A DNA stretch of 64,000 nt, taken from Nocardioides euryhalodurans. GTDB taxonomy: Bacteria; Actinomycetota; Actinomycetes; Propionibacteriales; Nocardioidaceae. This document shows, in pieces, positions 17,497 through 27,055 of this stretch. Every line of letters starts with the position of its first letter. Positions within the stretch are counted from its first letter, which is position 1. The stretch is taken from positions 2,482,501 to 2,546,500 of the forward strand of contig NZ_CP038267.1 of assembly GCF_004564375.1 (NCBI RefSeq), given 5' to 3'. The notes beneath the pieces are model-generated. The model did not search any database and was not told the origin of the DNA. It saw only the letters and a list, made by a program, of their open reading frames with translations. A program made the position numbers and the translations under genes.

Positions 17497-18465
17497 GTGA
17501 TCGACTTCTTCCAGGAAATCGGCGGCTTCATCATGGCGCCGCTGTACTACGCGATCTCGTTCGTGCTGGACCTGTTCCACCAGGCCTTCAGCACGTTCCT
17601 GGACCCCGCGGGCGGCGCTGCCTGGGCGCTGTCGATCATCGGCCTGACGCTGGTGATCCGGGCGGCGCTGATCCCGCTGTTCGTCAAGCAGATCAAGTCC
17701 AGCCGCAACATGCAGCTGATCCAGCCCAAGGTCAAGGAGCTGCAGAAGAAGTACGGCCACGACCGGGAGCGTCTCGCCCAGGAGACGATGAAGCTCTACC
17801 GCGAGTCGGGCACCAACCCGTTCGCCTCGTGCCTGCCGATCCTGCTGCAGATGCCGATCTTCTTCGCGTTGTTCAGCATCCTGAACAACGCCTCGCGGGG
17901 CGAGGCCAAGGGTGTGCTCACGCCGCTGCAGGCCCAGCAGTTCGGTGAGGCCGAGCTGCTCGGAGTGCCGCTCTCCGAGACCTTCATCAGCGCCGGCGGC
18001 GACATCGGCGTCATGGTGATGGCGGCGCTGCTGGTGATCGCCATGACGGCGACGACCTTCCTCACCCAGCGCCAGCTGATGAGCAAGAACATGCCCGCCG
18101 ACGCGCTGACCGGCCCCTACGCCCAGCAGCAGAAGCTGCTCCTCTACATCCTCCCGCTCGTCTTCGCCGTCGGTGGCATCGCCTTCCCGATCGGCGTGCT
18201 CCTCTACTGGACCACCTCCAACCTGTGGACCATGGGCCAGCAGTTCTACGTGATCCGCAACAACCCGGCCCCCGGCACACCCGCTTTCAAGGCCAAGGAG
18301 GAGCGCGACGCGGCCAAGGCCGCCAAGCACGGCCACGCACCGGAGGCGGCCACCACCACGACCGAGGTCGTGGAGGAGCAGCGGCCCGCCCCCCGGCAGC
18401 AGCCCAAGCGTCAGACCCGCCAGCAGCGCAAGAAGTCCGGTGGCTCCGGACCCAAGAACACGTGA
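17497..18465 (+). CDS. yidC: Membrane protein insertase YidC/Oxa1
   Basis: 322 residues, the short form lacking the large periplasmic domain of E. coli. Hydrophobic segments include ISFVLDLFHQAF, WALSIIGLTLVIRAALIPLF, CLPILLQMPIFFALFSIL, VMVMAALLVIAMTATTFL and LLLYILPLVFAVGGIAFPIG. The groove arginine lies in VIRAALIPLFVKQ. A basic cytoplasmic tail (KRQTRQQRKKSGG) probably touches ribosomes. It inserts membrane proteins with or without SecYEG. GTG start immediately after yidD. Confidence 0.96.
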   Translation: MIDFFQEIGGFIMAPLYYAISFVLDLFHQAFSTFLDPAGGAAWALSIIGLTLVIRAALIPLFVKQIKSSRNMQLIQPKVKELQKKYGHDRERLAQETMKLYRESGTNPFASCLPILLQMPIFFALFSILNNASRGEAKGVLTPLQAQQFGEAELLGVPLSETFISAGGDIGVMVMAALLVIAMTATTFLTQRQLMSKNMPADALTGPYAQQQKLLLYILPLVFAVGGIAFPIGVLLYWTTSNLWTMGQQFYVIRNNPAPGTPAFKAKEERDAAKAAKHGHAPEAATTTTEVVEEQRPAPRQQPKRQTRQQRKKSGGSGPKNT

Positions 18466-18494
18466 TCGACACCCGGAAGGCAGGACACCCAGGC

Positions 18495-19073
18495 ATGACC
18501 GATCAGGACCAGGCCGTCAGCGACGAAGACCTCGCGACCCCTCAGGACGAGTCCCCCGAGCACGACCAGCACGACCAGCACGACGACGCTGAGCCCGCAC
18601 GCGACAAGCCGTCGCGCCGCGAGCTGCTCGAGAACGAGGGCGACATCGCGGCCGACTACCTCGAGGAGCTCCTCGACATCGCCGACCTCGACGGTGACCT
18701 CGACATGGACGTCGACGGCGACCGGGCCTCGGTGTCGGTGGTCGGCGCCGACCTGCAGCAGCTCGTGGGTCGCAACGGCGAGGTGCTCGAGGCGCTGCAG
18801 GAGCTGACCCGGCTCGCGGTCTACCGCGAGACCGGCGAGCGCTCCCGGCTGATGCTCGACGTCTCCGGCTACCGGGCCGAGAAGCGCGAGGAGCTCGAGA
18901 AGCTGGCCGCGCAGACGGTCGCCACCGTCAAGGAGTCCGGTGAGTCGGCATCGCTCGACCCGATGTCGCCGTTCGAGCGCAAGGTGGTCCACGACGCCGT
19001 GGCGGCCGCCGGCCTGACCTCGGAGTCGGAGGGCGTCGAGCCGCGTCGCTACGTGGTGGTCCTCCCGAACTGA
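18495..19073 (+). CDS. jag: Jag family RNA-binding protein (KH and R3H)
   Basis: 192 residues from the ATG of MTDQDQAVSDEDL. An acidic N-terminal tail rich in D, E, H and Q (1-55) is followed by a KH domain with loop GRNGEV (about 90-95) and an R3H domain (about 130-192). The Jag-N domain of Firmicutes is absent, as usual in actinobacteria. Probably binds RNA near YidC. The stop overlaps the rsmG start by one base (TGATG). Confidence 0.92.
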   Translation: MTDQDQAVSDEDLATPQDESPEHDQHDQHDDAEPARDKPSRRELLENEGDIAADYLEELLDIADLDGDLDMDVDGDRASVSVVGADLQQLVGRNGEVLEALQELTRLAVYRETGERSRLMLDVSGYRAEKREELEKLAAQTVATVKESGESASLDPMSPFERKVVHDAVAAAGLTSESEGVEPRRYVVVLPN

Positions 19074-19747
19074 TGACGGACGACGTTTCACGTGAAACGC
19101 CCCCCGCGCCTCCGGAGGCGCGGGGGGCGTTCGCGTCCGGCGGCCAGGACCGACTCCCCCTCGCCGAGCGGTACGCCGCCTGGCTGGCCGGGGACGGGGT
19201 GCTCCGCGGCCTGATCGGGCCTCGCGAGACGCCCCGGCTCTGGGAGCGCCACCTGCTGAACTGTGCGGTGCTGGCCGACGCGGTGCCCGAGGGGGCCACG
19301 GTGTGCGACCTCGGCTCCGGCGCCGGGCTGCCCGGCCTGGTGCTCGCGATCGCACGCCCCGACGTCCGGGTGACGCTGGTGGAGCCGCTGCTGCGCCGGA
19401 CCACCTTCCTCGAGGAGGTGGTCGCCGACCTCGGCCTCGACCACTGCGACGTACGGCGGGGTCGCGCCGAGGACCTGCACGGCCACGAGCGGTTCGACGT
19501 GGTGACCTCACGGGCGGTGGCGCCGCTGGAGCGGCTGCTCCGCTGGTCGATGCCGTTGGTGGCTCCCACGGGAGCGCTGGTGGCGATGAAGGGTTCGTCG
19601 GTGACCGACGAGATCGAGGCCGCGCGCCACCGGCTGCGTCGCCTGCGGTGCGCTCCCCCGGAGGTCCTCTCGCTGGGCGTCGGCACGGTCGATCCACCGA
19701 CGACGGTGGTCCGGGTGGCTTGGGCCGACCCGACGCAGGTAGGTTGA
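19073..19747 (+). CDS. rsmG: 16S rRNA (guanine527-N7)-methyltransferase
   Basis: 224 residues. The SAM-binding motif I is CDLGSGAGLPGLVLAIARPD, followed by VEPLLRR and the later DVVTSRAVAPLERLL typical of GidB/RsmG. It methylates G527 of 16S rRNA. The N-terminal VSRET is encoded by a parS site (19084-19099), so the first codons are constrained by ParB binding. Last gene of the run before parAB. Confidence 0.96.
   Translation: MTDDVSRETPPAPPEARGAFASGGQDRLPLAERYAAWLAGDGVLRGLIGPRETPRLWERHLLNCAVLADAVPEGATVCDLGSGAGLPGLVLAIARPDVRVTLVEPLLRRTTFLEEVVADLGLDHCDVRRGRAEDLHGHERFDVVTSRAVAPLERLLRWSMPLVAPTGALVAMKGSSVTDEIEAARHRLRRLRCAPPEVLSLGVGTVDPPTTVVRVAWADPTQVG
19084..19099. promoter_or_regulatory. parS site 1
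   Basis: CGTTTCACGTGAAACG, a perfect 16-bp palindrome that differs from consensus TGTTTCACGTGAAACA only at the outer base pair. It lies in codons 4-9 of rsmG. ParB-CTP clamps load here for origin segregation. Confidence 0.93.
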
Positions 19748-19961
19748 GGCCTTCGCGCCCGACGTCGCCGTCGCCCGGGGCGCGCGTACGGAAGGTGTCA
19801 GGTCGTTGTCGCAGAGTCCTCCCCGCAGCACGGACGGCTCCCTCGGCTGGCCCCTCGATGAGCGGTCGGACTCCGGGAGGCAGGAGTTATCCACCGGTCT
19901 GGGGTGGCCCTCTGAGCGCAGTTCTCCACATACGGACCCGACTTATCCACAGGAGGCTGCG
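19748..19961 (+). promoter_or_regulatory. parA upstream region with DnaA-type boxes
   Basis: 214 bases between rsmG and parA. Three boxes in the same orientation: TTATCCACC (19887-19895), TTCTCCACA (19922-19930) and TTATCCACA (19943-19951); the last is the exact E. coli consensus and ends at the AGGAGG ribosome-binding site. An open frame runs through the region, but its codons do not resemble any ParA N-terminus. Confidence 0.6.
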
Positions 19962-20981
19962 GTGAGCGACGCAGCCCGCCCGACAGAGAGCACGCCCGTG
20001 GTTTCACGTGAAACAGCCCCTGCCGCGTCGTCCGGCCCGGTGCGGACGGCCGCCGACATCGCCGCCAGGGAACCGGGGTTCGACGACCACACCACGCCCC
20101 TCGCCCGCGCCGCCGAGCACTCAGTGCTGGCGCGGTTCGGGGCGCGGATGCGTCCCCCGATGCCCCGTCCGGACCGGACCCGGGTGATGGTGGTAGCCAA
20201 CCAGAAGGGCGGCGTCGGCAAGACCACCACCACGGTGAACGTCGCGGCCGCGTTGGCGCAGCTCGGGCAGCGGGTCCTGGTGGTCGACCTCGACCCACAG
20301 GGCAACGCCTCGACCGCCCTGGGCGTCGAGCACCGGCGCGGCGTGCCGTCGACGTACGACGCCGTGGTCGACGGGGTGCCCCTCGCCGAGGTGACCACCG
20401 AGTGCCCCGACATCCCCGGTCTGTGGGTCGTGCCCGCCACGATCGACCTCGCCGGCGCGGAGATCGAGCTCGTGAGCGTGGTGGCGCGCGAGAACCGGCT
20501 GAACAAGGCGATCCAGGGCCACCCGTGGGTGGGGGGCGCGGACGACGTGGGCGAGGAGCGCTACGACTTCGTGCTCGTCGACTGCCCCCCGTCGCTGGGG
20601 CTGCTCACGCTGAACGCCCTCGTGGCGGGCGCCGAGATGATGATCCCGATCCAGGCCGAGTACTACGCCCTCGAGGGGCTCGGCCAGCTGCTCGAGACCG
20701 TCGAGATGGTCCGGGCCCACCTCAACCCACGGCTCTCGGTGTCGACGATCCTGGTGACCATGTACGACGCGCGCACCCGGCTCGCCTCCGGGGTGGCCGA
20801 CGAGGTGCGCGAGCACTTCGGCGACCAGGTGCTCAAGACCACGATCCCCCGCTCGGTCCGGGTGTCCGAGGCCCCGTCCTACGGCCAGACCGTGATGACC
20901 TACGACCCGGGCTCGCCAGGAGCCCTCTGTTACCTCGAAGCCGCCCGCGAGATCGCCAGCAAGGGAGCACCCGACCGATGA
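19962..20981 (+). CDS. parA: Chromosome partitioning ATPase ParA (Soj)
   Basis: 339 residues from the GTG at 19962, placed 6 nt after AGGAGG. The deviant Walker A is [16 protein letters not shown], and Walker A' and B are VVDLDPQGN and [12 protein letters not shown] 75-residue N-terminal extension includes VVSRET, encoded by a parS site. ParA binds nucleoid DNA as an ATP dimer and moves ParB-bound origins. parB overlaps it by 4 nt (ATGA). Confidence 0.97.
   Translation: MSDAARPTESTPVVSRETAPAASSGPVRTAADIAAREPGFDDHTTPLARAAEHSVLARFGARMRPPMPRPDRTRVMVVANQKGGVGKTTTTVNVAAALAQLGQRVLVVDLDPQGNASTALGVEHRRGVPSTYDAVVDGVPLAEVTTECPDIPGLWVVPATIDLAGAEIELVSVVARENRLNKAIQGHPWVGGADDVGEERYDFVLVDCPPSLGLLTLNALVAGAEMMIPIQAEYYALEGLGQLLETVEMVRAHLNPRLSVSTILVTMYDARTRLASGVADEVREHFGDQVLKTTIPRSVRVSEAPSYGQTVMTYDPGSPGALCYLEAAREIASKGAPDR
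20000..20015. promoter_or_regulatory. parS site 2
   Basis: GGTTTCACGTGAAACA inside the 5' part of parA, one base off the consensus TGTTTCACGTGAAACA. It gives the VSRET sequence in the ParA N-terminus. It lies 916 bp from parS site 1. Confidence 0.93.
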
Positions 20982-21994
20982 GCCAGCCGCCCACCAACAC
21001 CTCGCAGCGTCGCGGCCTCGGGCGCGGCCTGGGTTCCCTCATCCCCACCGGTCCCGCGCGCCCGGCGCCTGCGGCCGAGGACGACGCGCCGACCCAGGTG
21101 CCGGATGCCGTCGGCGAGTCGTCGTACGGTGAGGTCGCCGGCGGGTCCGCCCCGACGGGGGACGAGGCCGCGCCGGAGCTGGTCGGTGGCTCCTACTTCA
21201 CCGAGCTGCCGCTCGCCTCGATCACGCCCAACCGCGTCCAGCCGCGCCAGGTCTTCGACGAGGAGGCGATGGCCGAGCTGGTCACCTCGATCGCCGAGGT
21301 GGGCCTGCTGCAGCCGATCGTCGTCCGACCGGTCGGCGACGCCTTCGAGCTCGTCATGGGCGAGCGACGGTGGCGCGCCTCCCAGCAGGCGGGCCTGGAG
21401 ACGATCCCGGCCATCGTGCGCCAGACCGGCGACGACGACATGCTGCGCGACGCGTTGCTGGAGAACCTCCACCGCTCCCAGCTCAACCCCCTGGAGGAGG
21501 CGGCGGCGTACGGGCAGCTGCTGGAGGACTTCGGCTGCACCCACGAGGAGCTGGCCTCCCGCATCGGTCGGTCGCGACCCCAGATCAGCAACACGCTCCG
21601 GCTGCTCAAGCTCTCGCCGGCCGTCCAGCGCCGGGTGGCCGCGGGGGTGCTGTCGGCCGGCCACGCCCGCTCGCTGCTGGCCGTCGAGGACCCGGACCTG
21701 CAGGACCGTCTGGCCGCGCGGGTCGTCAGCGAGGGCATCAGCGTGCGCGGTCTGGAGGAGATCGTCGCGGTGGGCGAGACCGGCGGCACGGCGACGCGTA
21801 CCCGGCGCAGCCGACCGGTGGCGCCCGGGCTCGCGGAGATGTCGGACCGGCTCTCGGACCGGCTCGAGACCCGGGTCCGGGTCCAGCTCGGCAAGTCCAA
21901 GGGCAAGATCACCGTGGAGTTCGCCTCGCTGGAGGACCTGCGGCGGATCGTCGACGTCATGGATCCGCGCAACCGCACCGATCGCCCGATCTGA
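20978..21994 (+). CDS. parB: Chromosome partitioning protein ParB (Spo0J)
   Basis: 338 residues. The N-terminal [15 protein letters not shown] is the ParA-stimulating motif. The CTP-binding/ParB box has [14 protein letters not shown] (GERRxRA) and [15 protein letters not shown] helix-turn-helix ([20 protein letters not shown]) reads parS. The C-terminal dimer domain contains [18 protein letters not shown]. It spreads as a clamp from the parS sites upstream. Coupled to parA by ATGA overlap. Confidence 0.97.
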   Translation: MSQPPTNTSQRRGLGRGLGSLIPTGPARPAPAAEDDAPTQVPDAVGESSYGEVAGGSAPTGDEAAPELVGGSYFTELPLASITPNRVQPRQVFDEEAMAELVTSIAEVGLLQPIVVRPVGDAFELVMGERRWRASQQAGLETIPAIVRQTGDDDMLRDALLENLHRSQLNPLEEAAAYGQLLEDFGCTHEELASRIGRSRPQISNTLRLLKLSPAVQRRVAAGVLSAGHARSLLAVEDPDLQDRLAARVVSEGISVRGLEEIVAVGETGGTATRTRRSRPVAPGLAEMSDRLSDRLETRVRVQLGKSKGKITVEFASLEDLRRIVDVMDPRNRTDRPI

Positions 21995-22002
21995 GGGACG
22001 TC

Positions 22003-22044
22003 AAGCCGATACGTCGATTTGTCGACAAAGAGACTAGTCGGCTT
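22003..22044. terminator. Two-tier inverted repeat between parB and the acyltransferase
   Basis: Outer arms AAGCCGA / TCGGCTT enclose an inner hairpin GTCGA-TTTG-TCGAC. It lies between convergent genes and overlaps the acyltransferase 3' end. Plausible bidirectional terminator; stem stability is moderate. Confidence 0.4.
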
Positions 22045-22807
22045 GTCGGTTCCGCTTCGCCCGTCGTGCGGCAGCCCGGGCGCGCTTCTCCTCGCCGTCG
22101 AGGCGTTCGGCCTCGGCGAGGGTGGGAGCGCTGCCGCCCAGTCGTTGCGGGACCCACCACGAACCGGGCGGCTGCTCCTCGGCGGGGTAGGCACGGATCG
22201 CCTCCTCGAGCAGGCCCGTCATCCTGGCCTTGAGCTCGGCCGTCTCCGCGGTGGGGTCCTCGCCGGTGGGCCGCAGCGGCTCCCCGACCCGGATCACGAT
22301 GGTGGTGCCGCGGGAGAAGTCGCGCGGGTGGTCCTTGGTCATCATCCGCTGGGTCCCCCACAGCACGACCGGCACCACCGGGACGCGGGCGTCGGCGGCG
22401 ATCCGCACCGCCCCGGTCTTGAACTCCTTGAGCTCCATGGCCCGGGAGATGGTCGCCTCCGGGAAGATGCCGACGGCCTCGCCGGCCCGCAGGTAGTCCA
22501 CGGCCTTCCGGTAGGAGGCCACCCCGGCGTCTCGATCCACCTCGATGTGGTGCAAGGAGCGCATCAGCGGACCGGTCCAGCGGTGGTCGAAGAGCTCACG
22601 CTTGGCCATGAACCGCACCTTGCGGCCTGACGGGTTGGCGGCCAGCCCGCCGTAGACGAAGTCGACGTACCCGACGTGGTTGACCGCCAGCAGCACTCCG
22701 CCCGTCCGGGGCACGTGGTGACCACCCGCCAGGTCGATGTGCTGGCCCAGCAGACGGAAGCCCAGCTTGCAGGCGACGATGATCGGGGGATAGGTGAGGT
22801 CACGCAC
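22034..22807 (-). CDS. 1-acyl-sn-glycerol-3-phosphate acyltransferase family protein
   Basis: 257 residues. PlsC-family blocks are visible: NHVGYVD (NHx4D catalytic pair), the KRELFDHRW region, FPEATISR (block III) and VPVVPVVLWGTQ (block IV). The C-terminus is basic and low complexity (EKRARAAARRAKRNRQ). It likely transfers an acyl group to lysophosphatidate or a related glycolipid at the inner membrane. The exact acceptor cannot be fixed from sequence. Convergent with parB. Confidence 0.88.
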   Translation of the reverse strand: MRDLTYPPIIVACKLGFRLLGQHIDLAGGHHVPRTGGVLLAVNHVGYVDFVYGGLAANPSGRKVRFMAKRELFDHRWTGPLMRSLHHIEVDRDAGVASYRKAVDYLRAGEAVGIFPEATISRAMELKEFKTGAVRIAADARVPVVPVVLWGTQRMMTKDHPRDFSRGTTIVIRVGEPLRPTGEDPTAETAELKARMTGLLEEAIRAYPAEEQPPGSWWVPQRLGGSAPTLAEAERLDGEEKRARAAARRAKRNRQAD

Positions 22808-22852
22808 GGGCTCAGCGTAGGGCCTGCTCCGTCGGCCCAGGGGTCCGCTCCG

Positions 22853-24076
22853 TCAGCGCCGGGTGGCGAGGAAGTCGGCGATCCGGCCGATCGCCTCCTC
22901 GAGCACGGCCACGTCGGGGAGGGTGACCATCCGGAAGTGGTCGGGCCGCGGCCAGTTGAAGCCCGTCCCGTGGGTGACCAGGAGCTTCTTGGAGCGCAGC
23001 AGGTCGATGACGAGCTGCTGGTCGTCGTCGATGTCGTAGACCGCCGGGTCCAGCCGTGGGAAGCAGTAGAGGGCACCGCGGGGGCGCACTGAGGAGACAC
23101 CCGGGATCTCGTTGAGCAGCCGGTCGGCCAGCATGCTCTGCTCGTAGAACCGGCCGCCGGGGACGATCAGCTCCTCGATCGACTGGTAGCCGCCCAGGGC
23201 GGTCTGGATCGCGTGCTGCGCGGGCACGTTGGCGCACATCCGCATGTTGGCGATGAGCGTGAGCCCCTCGAGGAAGTCGCTGGCCAGCTCGCGGGGGCCG
23301 GAGATCATCACCCAGCCGGCGCGGTAGCCGCACACCCGGTAGGCCTTCGACAGCCCCGAGAACGTCAAGCACAGCACGTCGGACCCGGCGGCTGCCGCGG
23401 CGTGGTGGTGGACGGCGTCGTCGAAGAGGATCTTCTCGTAGATCTCGTCGGCGAGGACGACGAGCTGGTGGCGGCGCGCGATGTCGACCAGCCCCGCCAC
23501 CACCTCACGGCTGTAGACGGCACCCGTGGGGTTGTTGGGGTTGATGATGACGATCGCGTGCGTCGCCTCGGTGATCTTGGACTCGATGTCGGCCAGGTCG
23601 GGGTTCCAGTCGTCGTCCTCGTCGCAGAGGTAGTGCACGGGCACGCCGCCGCTCAGCGTGACCGCCCCCGTCCACAGCGGGTAGTCGGGCGCGGGCACCA
23701 GGATCTCGTTGCCGTCGTCGACGAAGGCCTGCAGCACCATGGAGATCAGCTCGGAGACCCCGTTGCCGATGAAGACGTCCTCGACGTTGACGTCGCGCAG
23801 CCCGCGCTGCTGGTAGTACTGCGCGACGGCGGTGCGCGCGGGGTAGATGCCCTGCGAGTCGCTGTAGCCCTGGGCCTCCGGGAGGTGGTGGACCATGTCG
23901 GCGACGATCGCCTCGGGCGCCTCGAAGCCGAACGGTGCCGGGTTGCCGATGTTGAGCTTGAGGATCCGGTGGCCCTCGGCCTCCAGCCGCTGTGCCTCGG
24001 CCAGGATCGGCCCCCGCACGTCGTAGCGCACGTTGTGGAGCTTCCTGCTCTGCCGGATGGGTCGCACGGGCGCCAT
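22853..24076 (-). CDS. Pyridoxal-phosphate aminotransferase, alanine aminotransferase AlaA-like
   Basis: 407 residues of fold-type I aminotransferase. It opens with the AlaA-like RQSRKLHNVRYDVRGPI and LNIGNPAPFGF. The PLP-binding lysine is in FSGLSKAYRVCGYRAGW; NPNNPTGAVYS and YEKILFDD are conserved active-site segments. Probably interconverts pyruvate/alanine with glutamate/2-oxoglutarate. Other class I/II substrates remain possible. Divergent from the GNAT gene. Confidence 0.88.
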   Translation of the reverse strand: MAPVRPIRQSRKLHNVRYDVRGPILAEAQRLEAEGHRILKLNIGNPAPFGFEAPEAIVADMVHHLPEAQGYSDSQGIYPARTAVAQYYQQRGLRDVNVEDVFIGNGVSELISMVLQAFVDDGNEILVPAPDYPLWTGAVTLSGGVPVHYLCDEDDDWNPDLADIESKITEATHAIVIINPNNPTGAVYSREVVAGLVDIARRHQLVVLADEIYEKILFDDAVHHHAAAAAGSDVLCLTFSGLSKAYRVCGYRAGWVMISGPRELASDFLEGLTLIANMRMCANVPAQHAIQTALGGYQSIEELIVPGGRFYEQSMLADRLLNEIPGVSSVRPRGALYCFPRLDPAVYDIDDDQQLVIDLLRSKKLLVTHGTGFNWPRPDHFRMVTLPDVAVLEEAIGRIADFLATRR

Positions 24077-24141
24077 CCTCTCAGGCGTGCCCTGTCGACG
24101 GGCCCGGTGTCCGGCCTACCATCGGTGGGGAGGAGGCCGAC

Positions 24142-24777
24142 GTGTCACGCACCGCCGTCAAGCTGACCCTGGACACCCTCGACGCGCTCCCCGCGCCGTG
24201 CCGATCGTGCCTGTTCTGGGAGCGAGACCCGGTCCGGCGCGGCCAGCTCGAGGACGAGGCGGCCGAGAAGGAGGCCTGGGTCTCCGAGGTGCTCCGGGAG
24301 TGGGGCTCGTGCGGTCGCGTGGCCCTGGTCGACGACGCCTTGGTCGGCTACCTCGTCTACGCGCCGGCGGGGTTCGTCCCGGGCGCGGCCGGGTTCGCGA
24401 CGTCACCGGCGTCCGCGGACGCGGTGCTGCTCACGACGGTGTACGTCGACCCGCCCGCCCGGGGCGGCGGCGTGGGCCGGATGCTGGTACGGGCGATGGC
24501 GGCCGACCTCGTCGAGCGCGACATCCGGGCCGTCGAGGCCTTCGGGACGACCGCCCGGACCGGTGGGCGCTGCCAGGTGCCGGCCGACTTCCTGAGCGGA
24601 GTCGGCTTCCGGACGCACCGGCCCCACCCGACGACGCCGCGGATGCGGATGGACCTGCGCAGCGCCGTCACCTGGAAGGACGAGGTCGAGGCAGCCCTGG
24701 AGCGGCTCGTGGGTGTCGTCCGCCCCGCGAAACGACCGCGGCGCGCCCCGGAGGGCGCGCCGCGGTCAGGTCACTGA
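24142..24777 (+). CDS. GNAT family N-acetyltransferase
   Basis: 211 residues from the GTG following GGGGAGGAGG. The N-terminal CRSCLFWERD (two cysteines) is typical of the actinobacterial GNAT found near parAB-trxA. The acetyl-CoA motif A is TVYVDPPARGGGVGRMLVRA. The C-terminus is basic and includes codons forming a strong hairpin. Acceptor unknown. The neighbourhood (parB, trxA) is conserved in streptomycetes, but no functional link is established. Confidence 0.85.
   Translation: MSRTAVKLTLDTLDALPAPCRSCLFWERDPVRRGQLEDEAAEKEAWVSEVLREWGSCGRVALVDDALVGYLVYAPAGFVPGAAGFATSPASADAVLLTTVYVDPPARGGGVGRMLVRAMAADLVERDIRAVEAFGTTARTGGRCQVPADFLSGVGFRTHRPHPTTPRMRMDLRSAVTWKDEVEAALERLVGVVRPAKRPRRAPEGAPRSGH
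24734..24767. terminator. Strong hairpin between GNAT and trxA
   Basis: A perfect 15-bp stem (GACCGCGGCGCGCCC with its complement) and a CGGA loop. It overlaps the last codons of the GNAT gene and lies 18 bp past the trxA stop on the other strand, so it can terminate both converging transcripts. Confidence 0.8.
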
Positions 24778-24784
24778 CGCCGGG

Positions 24785-25114
24785 TCAGTTGCTGATGTAG
24801 TCGGAGAGCTCGTTGAGGAGCGCGGCCTTGGGACGCGCGCCGACGATCGACTTCACGACCTCGCCACCCTGGTAGAGGTTGAGGGTCGGGATGCCGGTGA
24901 CGCGGTAGGACGAGGGGGTCACGGGGTTCTCGTCGACGTTCATCTTGACGATGGTGACCTGGTCGCCGTGCGCGGCCGCGATCTCCTCGAGGATCGGGGC
25001 GACCTGGCGGCACGGGCCGCACCACTCGGCCCAGAAGTCCACGAGGACGGGCTTGTCGGACTTGAGGACCTGGGCCTCGAACTCGGCGTCGGTCACGGCT
25101 GCGATGTTGCCCAC
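24785..25114 (-). CDS. trxA: Thioredoxin
   Basis: 109 residues from the GTG of [17 protein letters not shown]. The redox motif WCGPC is at residues 31-35, within [18 protein letters not shown]; the cis-proline is in [14 protein letters not shown]. Cytoplasmic disulfide reductase reduced by TrxB. It lies about 95 bp after trxB and closes the sigM-linked thiol cluster (compare Rv3911-Rv3914). Called trxC in mycobacteria. Confidence 0.96.
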   Translation of the reverse strand: MGNIAAVTDAEFEAQVLKSDKPVLVDFWAEWCGPCRQVAPILEEIAAAHGDQVTIVKMNVDENPVTPSSYRVTGIPTLNLYQGGEVVKSIVGARPKAALLNELSDYISN

Positions 25115-25208
25115 TGCGGCACCTTTCGGATCGGGGGACTGGTGGTCCCGGGAAGTCTGTCCTCCAGTGAACACCAGCCCTGCGACAGATGTTCCCCGGC
25201 TCGCGGGG

Positions 25209-26216
25209 TCAGGCCCCGGCGGTCTGCACCGCCTCGCGGACGACCTCCGCGGTCTCGTCGGCGGAGCCGGCCGAGGACGCCTCGTGGTCGAGGGCGGCGA
25301 CGAAGCGCTCGGCGTCGAGGGCTGCCGCGCAGCCGGTCCCGGCCGCGGTGATCGCCTGCCGGTAGTGGTGGTCGACGAGGTCGCCGCACGCGAAGACGCC
25401 AGGCAGGTTGGTCTTCGTCGAGGGGTGGTCGACGAGCACGTAGCCGTTCTCGTCGAGGTCCACCTGGCCGGGGAGCAGTTCCGAGCGCGGGTCGTGGCCG
25501 ATGGCGATGAAGAGCCCGGTCACCTCCAGCGGCCGGGTGTCGCCGGTCACCGTGTCGCGCAGCGTCACCGACTCGAGCCGGTCGTCGCCGTTGATCTCGG
25601 CGACCTCGGCGTTCCAGACGATCTCGAGCTTGGGGTCGGCGAACGCCCGCTCCTGCATGATCTTGGAGGCGCGGAGCTCGTCGCGGCGGTGGATCAGGTA
25701 GACCTTGGTGCCGAAGCGGGTCAGGAAGGTCGCCTCCTCGATGGCGGAGTCCCCGCCGCCGACCACGGCGATCGCCTGGTCGCGGAAGAAGAACCCGTCA
25801 CACGTGGCGCACCACGAGACGCCGCGTCCGGAGAGCTCCTCCTCGCGCGGCAGGCCGAGCTTGCGGTAGCCCGAGCCGGTCGCCAGGATCACCGAGCGCG
25901 CGGTGTAGGTCTCGGTGGCGGTGCGCACGACCTTGACGTCGCCGCTCAGGTCGACCTCGACGACGTCGTCGGCGACCAGCTCGGCGCCGAAGCGCTCGGC
26001 CTGGGCGCGCATCTCGTCCATGAGCGCGGGGCCCATGATGCCGTCGCGGAAGCCGGGGAAGTTCTCGACCTCGGTGGTGTTCATCAGCGCGCCGCCGGCG
26101 GTCACGGAGCCCTCGAGGACGAGGGGCTCGAGGGACGCTCGGGCGGTGTACAGGGCTGCGGTGTAGCCCGCCGGCCCGGAGCCGATGACGATGACGTTGC
26201 GGGGCGTGTCGGACAT
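25209..26216 (-). CDS. trxB: Thioredoxin-disulfide reductase
   Basis: 335 residues from the ATG of [23 protein letters not shown]-binding [11 protein letters not shown], active site CATCDG, NADPH-binding [12 protein letters not shown] and the second FAD motif [14 protein letters not shown] are all present. Transfers electrons from NADPH to thioredoxin. It lies about 100 bp downstream of the sigM/anti-sigma pair, so it is likely a target or member of that regulon. The C-terminus extends about 20 residues beyond E. coli TrxB. Confidence 0.97.
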   Translation of the reverse strand: MSDTPRNVIVIGSGPAGYTAALYTARASLEPLVLEGSVTAGGALMNTTEVENFPGFRDGIMGPALMDEMRAQAERFGAELVADDVVEVDLSGDVKVVRTATETYTARSVILATGSGYRKLGLPREEELSGRGVSWCATCDGFFFRDQAIAVVGGGDSAIEEATFLTRFGTKVYLIHRRDELRASKIMQERAFADPKLEIVWNAEVAEINGDDRLESVTLRDTVTGDTRPLEVTGLFIAIGHDPRSELLPGQVDLDENGYVLVDHPSTKTNLPGVFACGDLVDHHYRQAITAAGTGCAAALDAERFVAALDHEASSAGSADETAEVVREAVQTAGA

Positions 26217-26314
26217 GCTGCTCCTCGTTGGTGGGTCCACCGGTCTCAACCGATCGTAGGTGAGGCCCATTCCCGGCCGGATCGTGGCGGCGGCCACGTG
26301 GGGATCGGGACGGG

Positions 26315-27007
26315 TCAGCGGAATCGCAGGGTCGCGGACCGTTCGGCGTCGTCCTCGTCGCAGAGGAACAGGTCCACCACCTGGGTGTCGCCCCGCGGGG
26401 CCCGGAAGACCAGCCAGCCGCCGTTGCCGTCGTAGGTGATCGCGACGTAGCGGCCGCCACCCCACGCGCCCGGCTCGCAGCCCAGCGCGTCGAGCTGTGC
26501 GTCGCCCCGGACCTCGGCGGAGTACGACGACCGCGCGCCGGCCCGGGCGCGCTGGGCGTCCCGGACGAACTGCTCGGGCCGGATCCGCTGCGGTTCCTGC
26601 CCGGACACCGAGCGCTGGCTCTGGGCGACCGCGCCGGGACCCGCCTGGCCCGCGGCGGGCTCCTCGCGCTCCTCGCCACCGGAAGCCCGGTCGGGCGCGG
26701 TCAGGGACTCGTCGGCGCCGGCGTCGCCGGCCGTGGACGCCTCGTCGCTCCCGCCGGTGTCGACGACCTGGGCGATACCGACCCCGGCCACCACCACGGC
26801 GGCGGCGGCCAGGAGCAGCCGGCCGCCCTTGCGTCGCCGGTCGGCCAGCTGCAGGACGACGTCCTCGCGGGGGGACTCCTCGCCCAGCCCGGCGAGCACC
26901 CGGTCGAGCCGGGCGGCCACCTCGTCCGGGACCGGGTCGGTGTGCCGCGCGTCGGCGAGCAGGCGGCGTACCCGCTCGGCCTGCGCGGGCGTCAGCTCGT
27001 CCTCCAT
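26315..27007 (-). CDS. Membrane protein in the anti-sigma-M position (Rv3912-like)
   Basis: 230 residues from the ATG at 27007, 8 nt after GGAGG. The N-terminal 60 residues are helical and charged ([18 protein letters not shown]), then one membrane segment ([19 protein letters not shown]), a low-complexity spacer and an external domain with two cysteines (ALGCEPG, LFLCDED). Order sigM-this gene-trxB-trxA matches mycobacteria, where Rv3912 acts as the SigM-associated anti-sigma factor. No ZAS (HxxxCxxC) motif is visible, so function rests on position and topology. Confidence 0.65.
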   Translation of the reverse strand: MEDELTPAQAERVRRLLADARHTDPVPDEVAARLDRVLAGLGEESPREDVVLQLADRRRKGGRLLLAAAAVVVAGVGIAQVVDTGGSDEASTAGDAGADESLTAPDRASGGEEREEPAAGQAGPGAVAQSQRSVSGQEPQRIRPEQFVRDAQRARAGARSSYSAEVRGDAQLDALGCEPGAWGGGRYVAITYDGNGGWLVFRAPRGDTQVVDLFLCDEDDAERSATLRFR

Positions 27008-27055
27008 GCGGGTCACCTCCTCGGGTCGGTCGGGGTCGTGTCGGGCGCGGGATCG

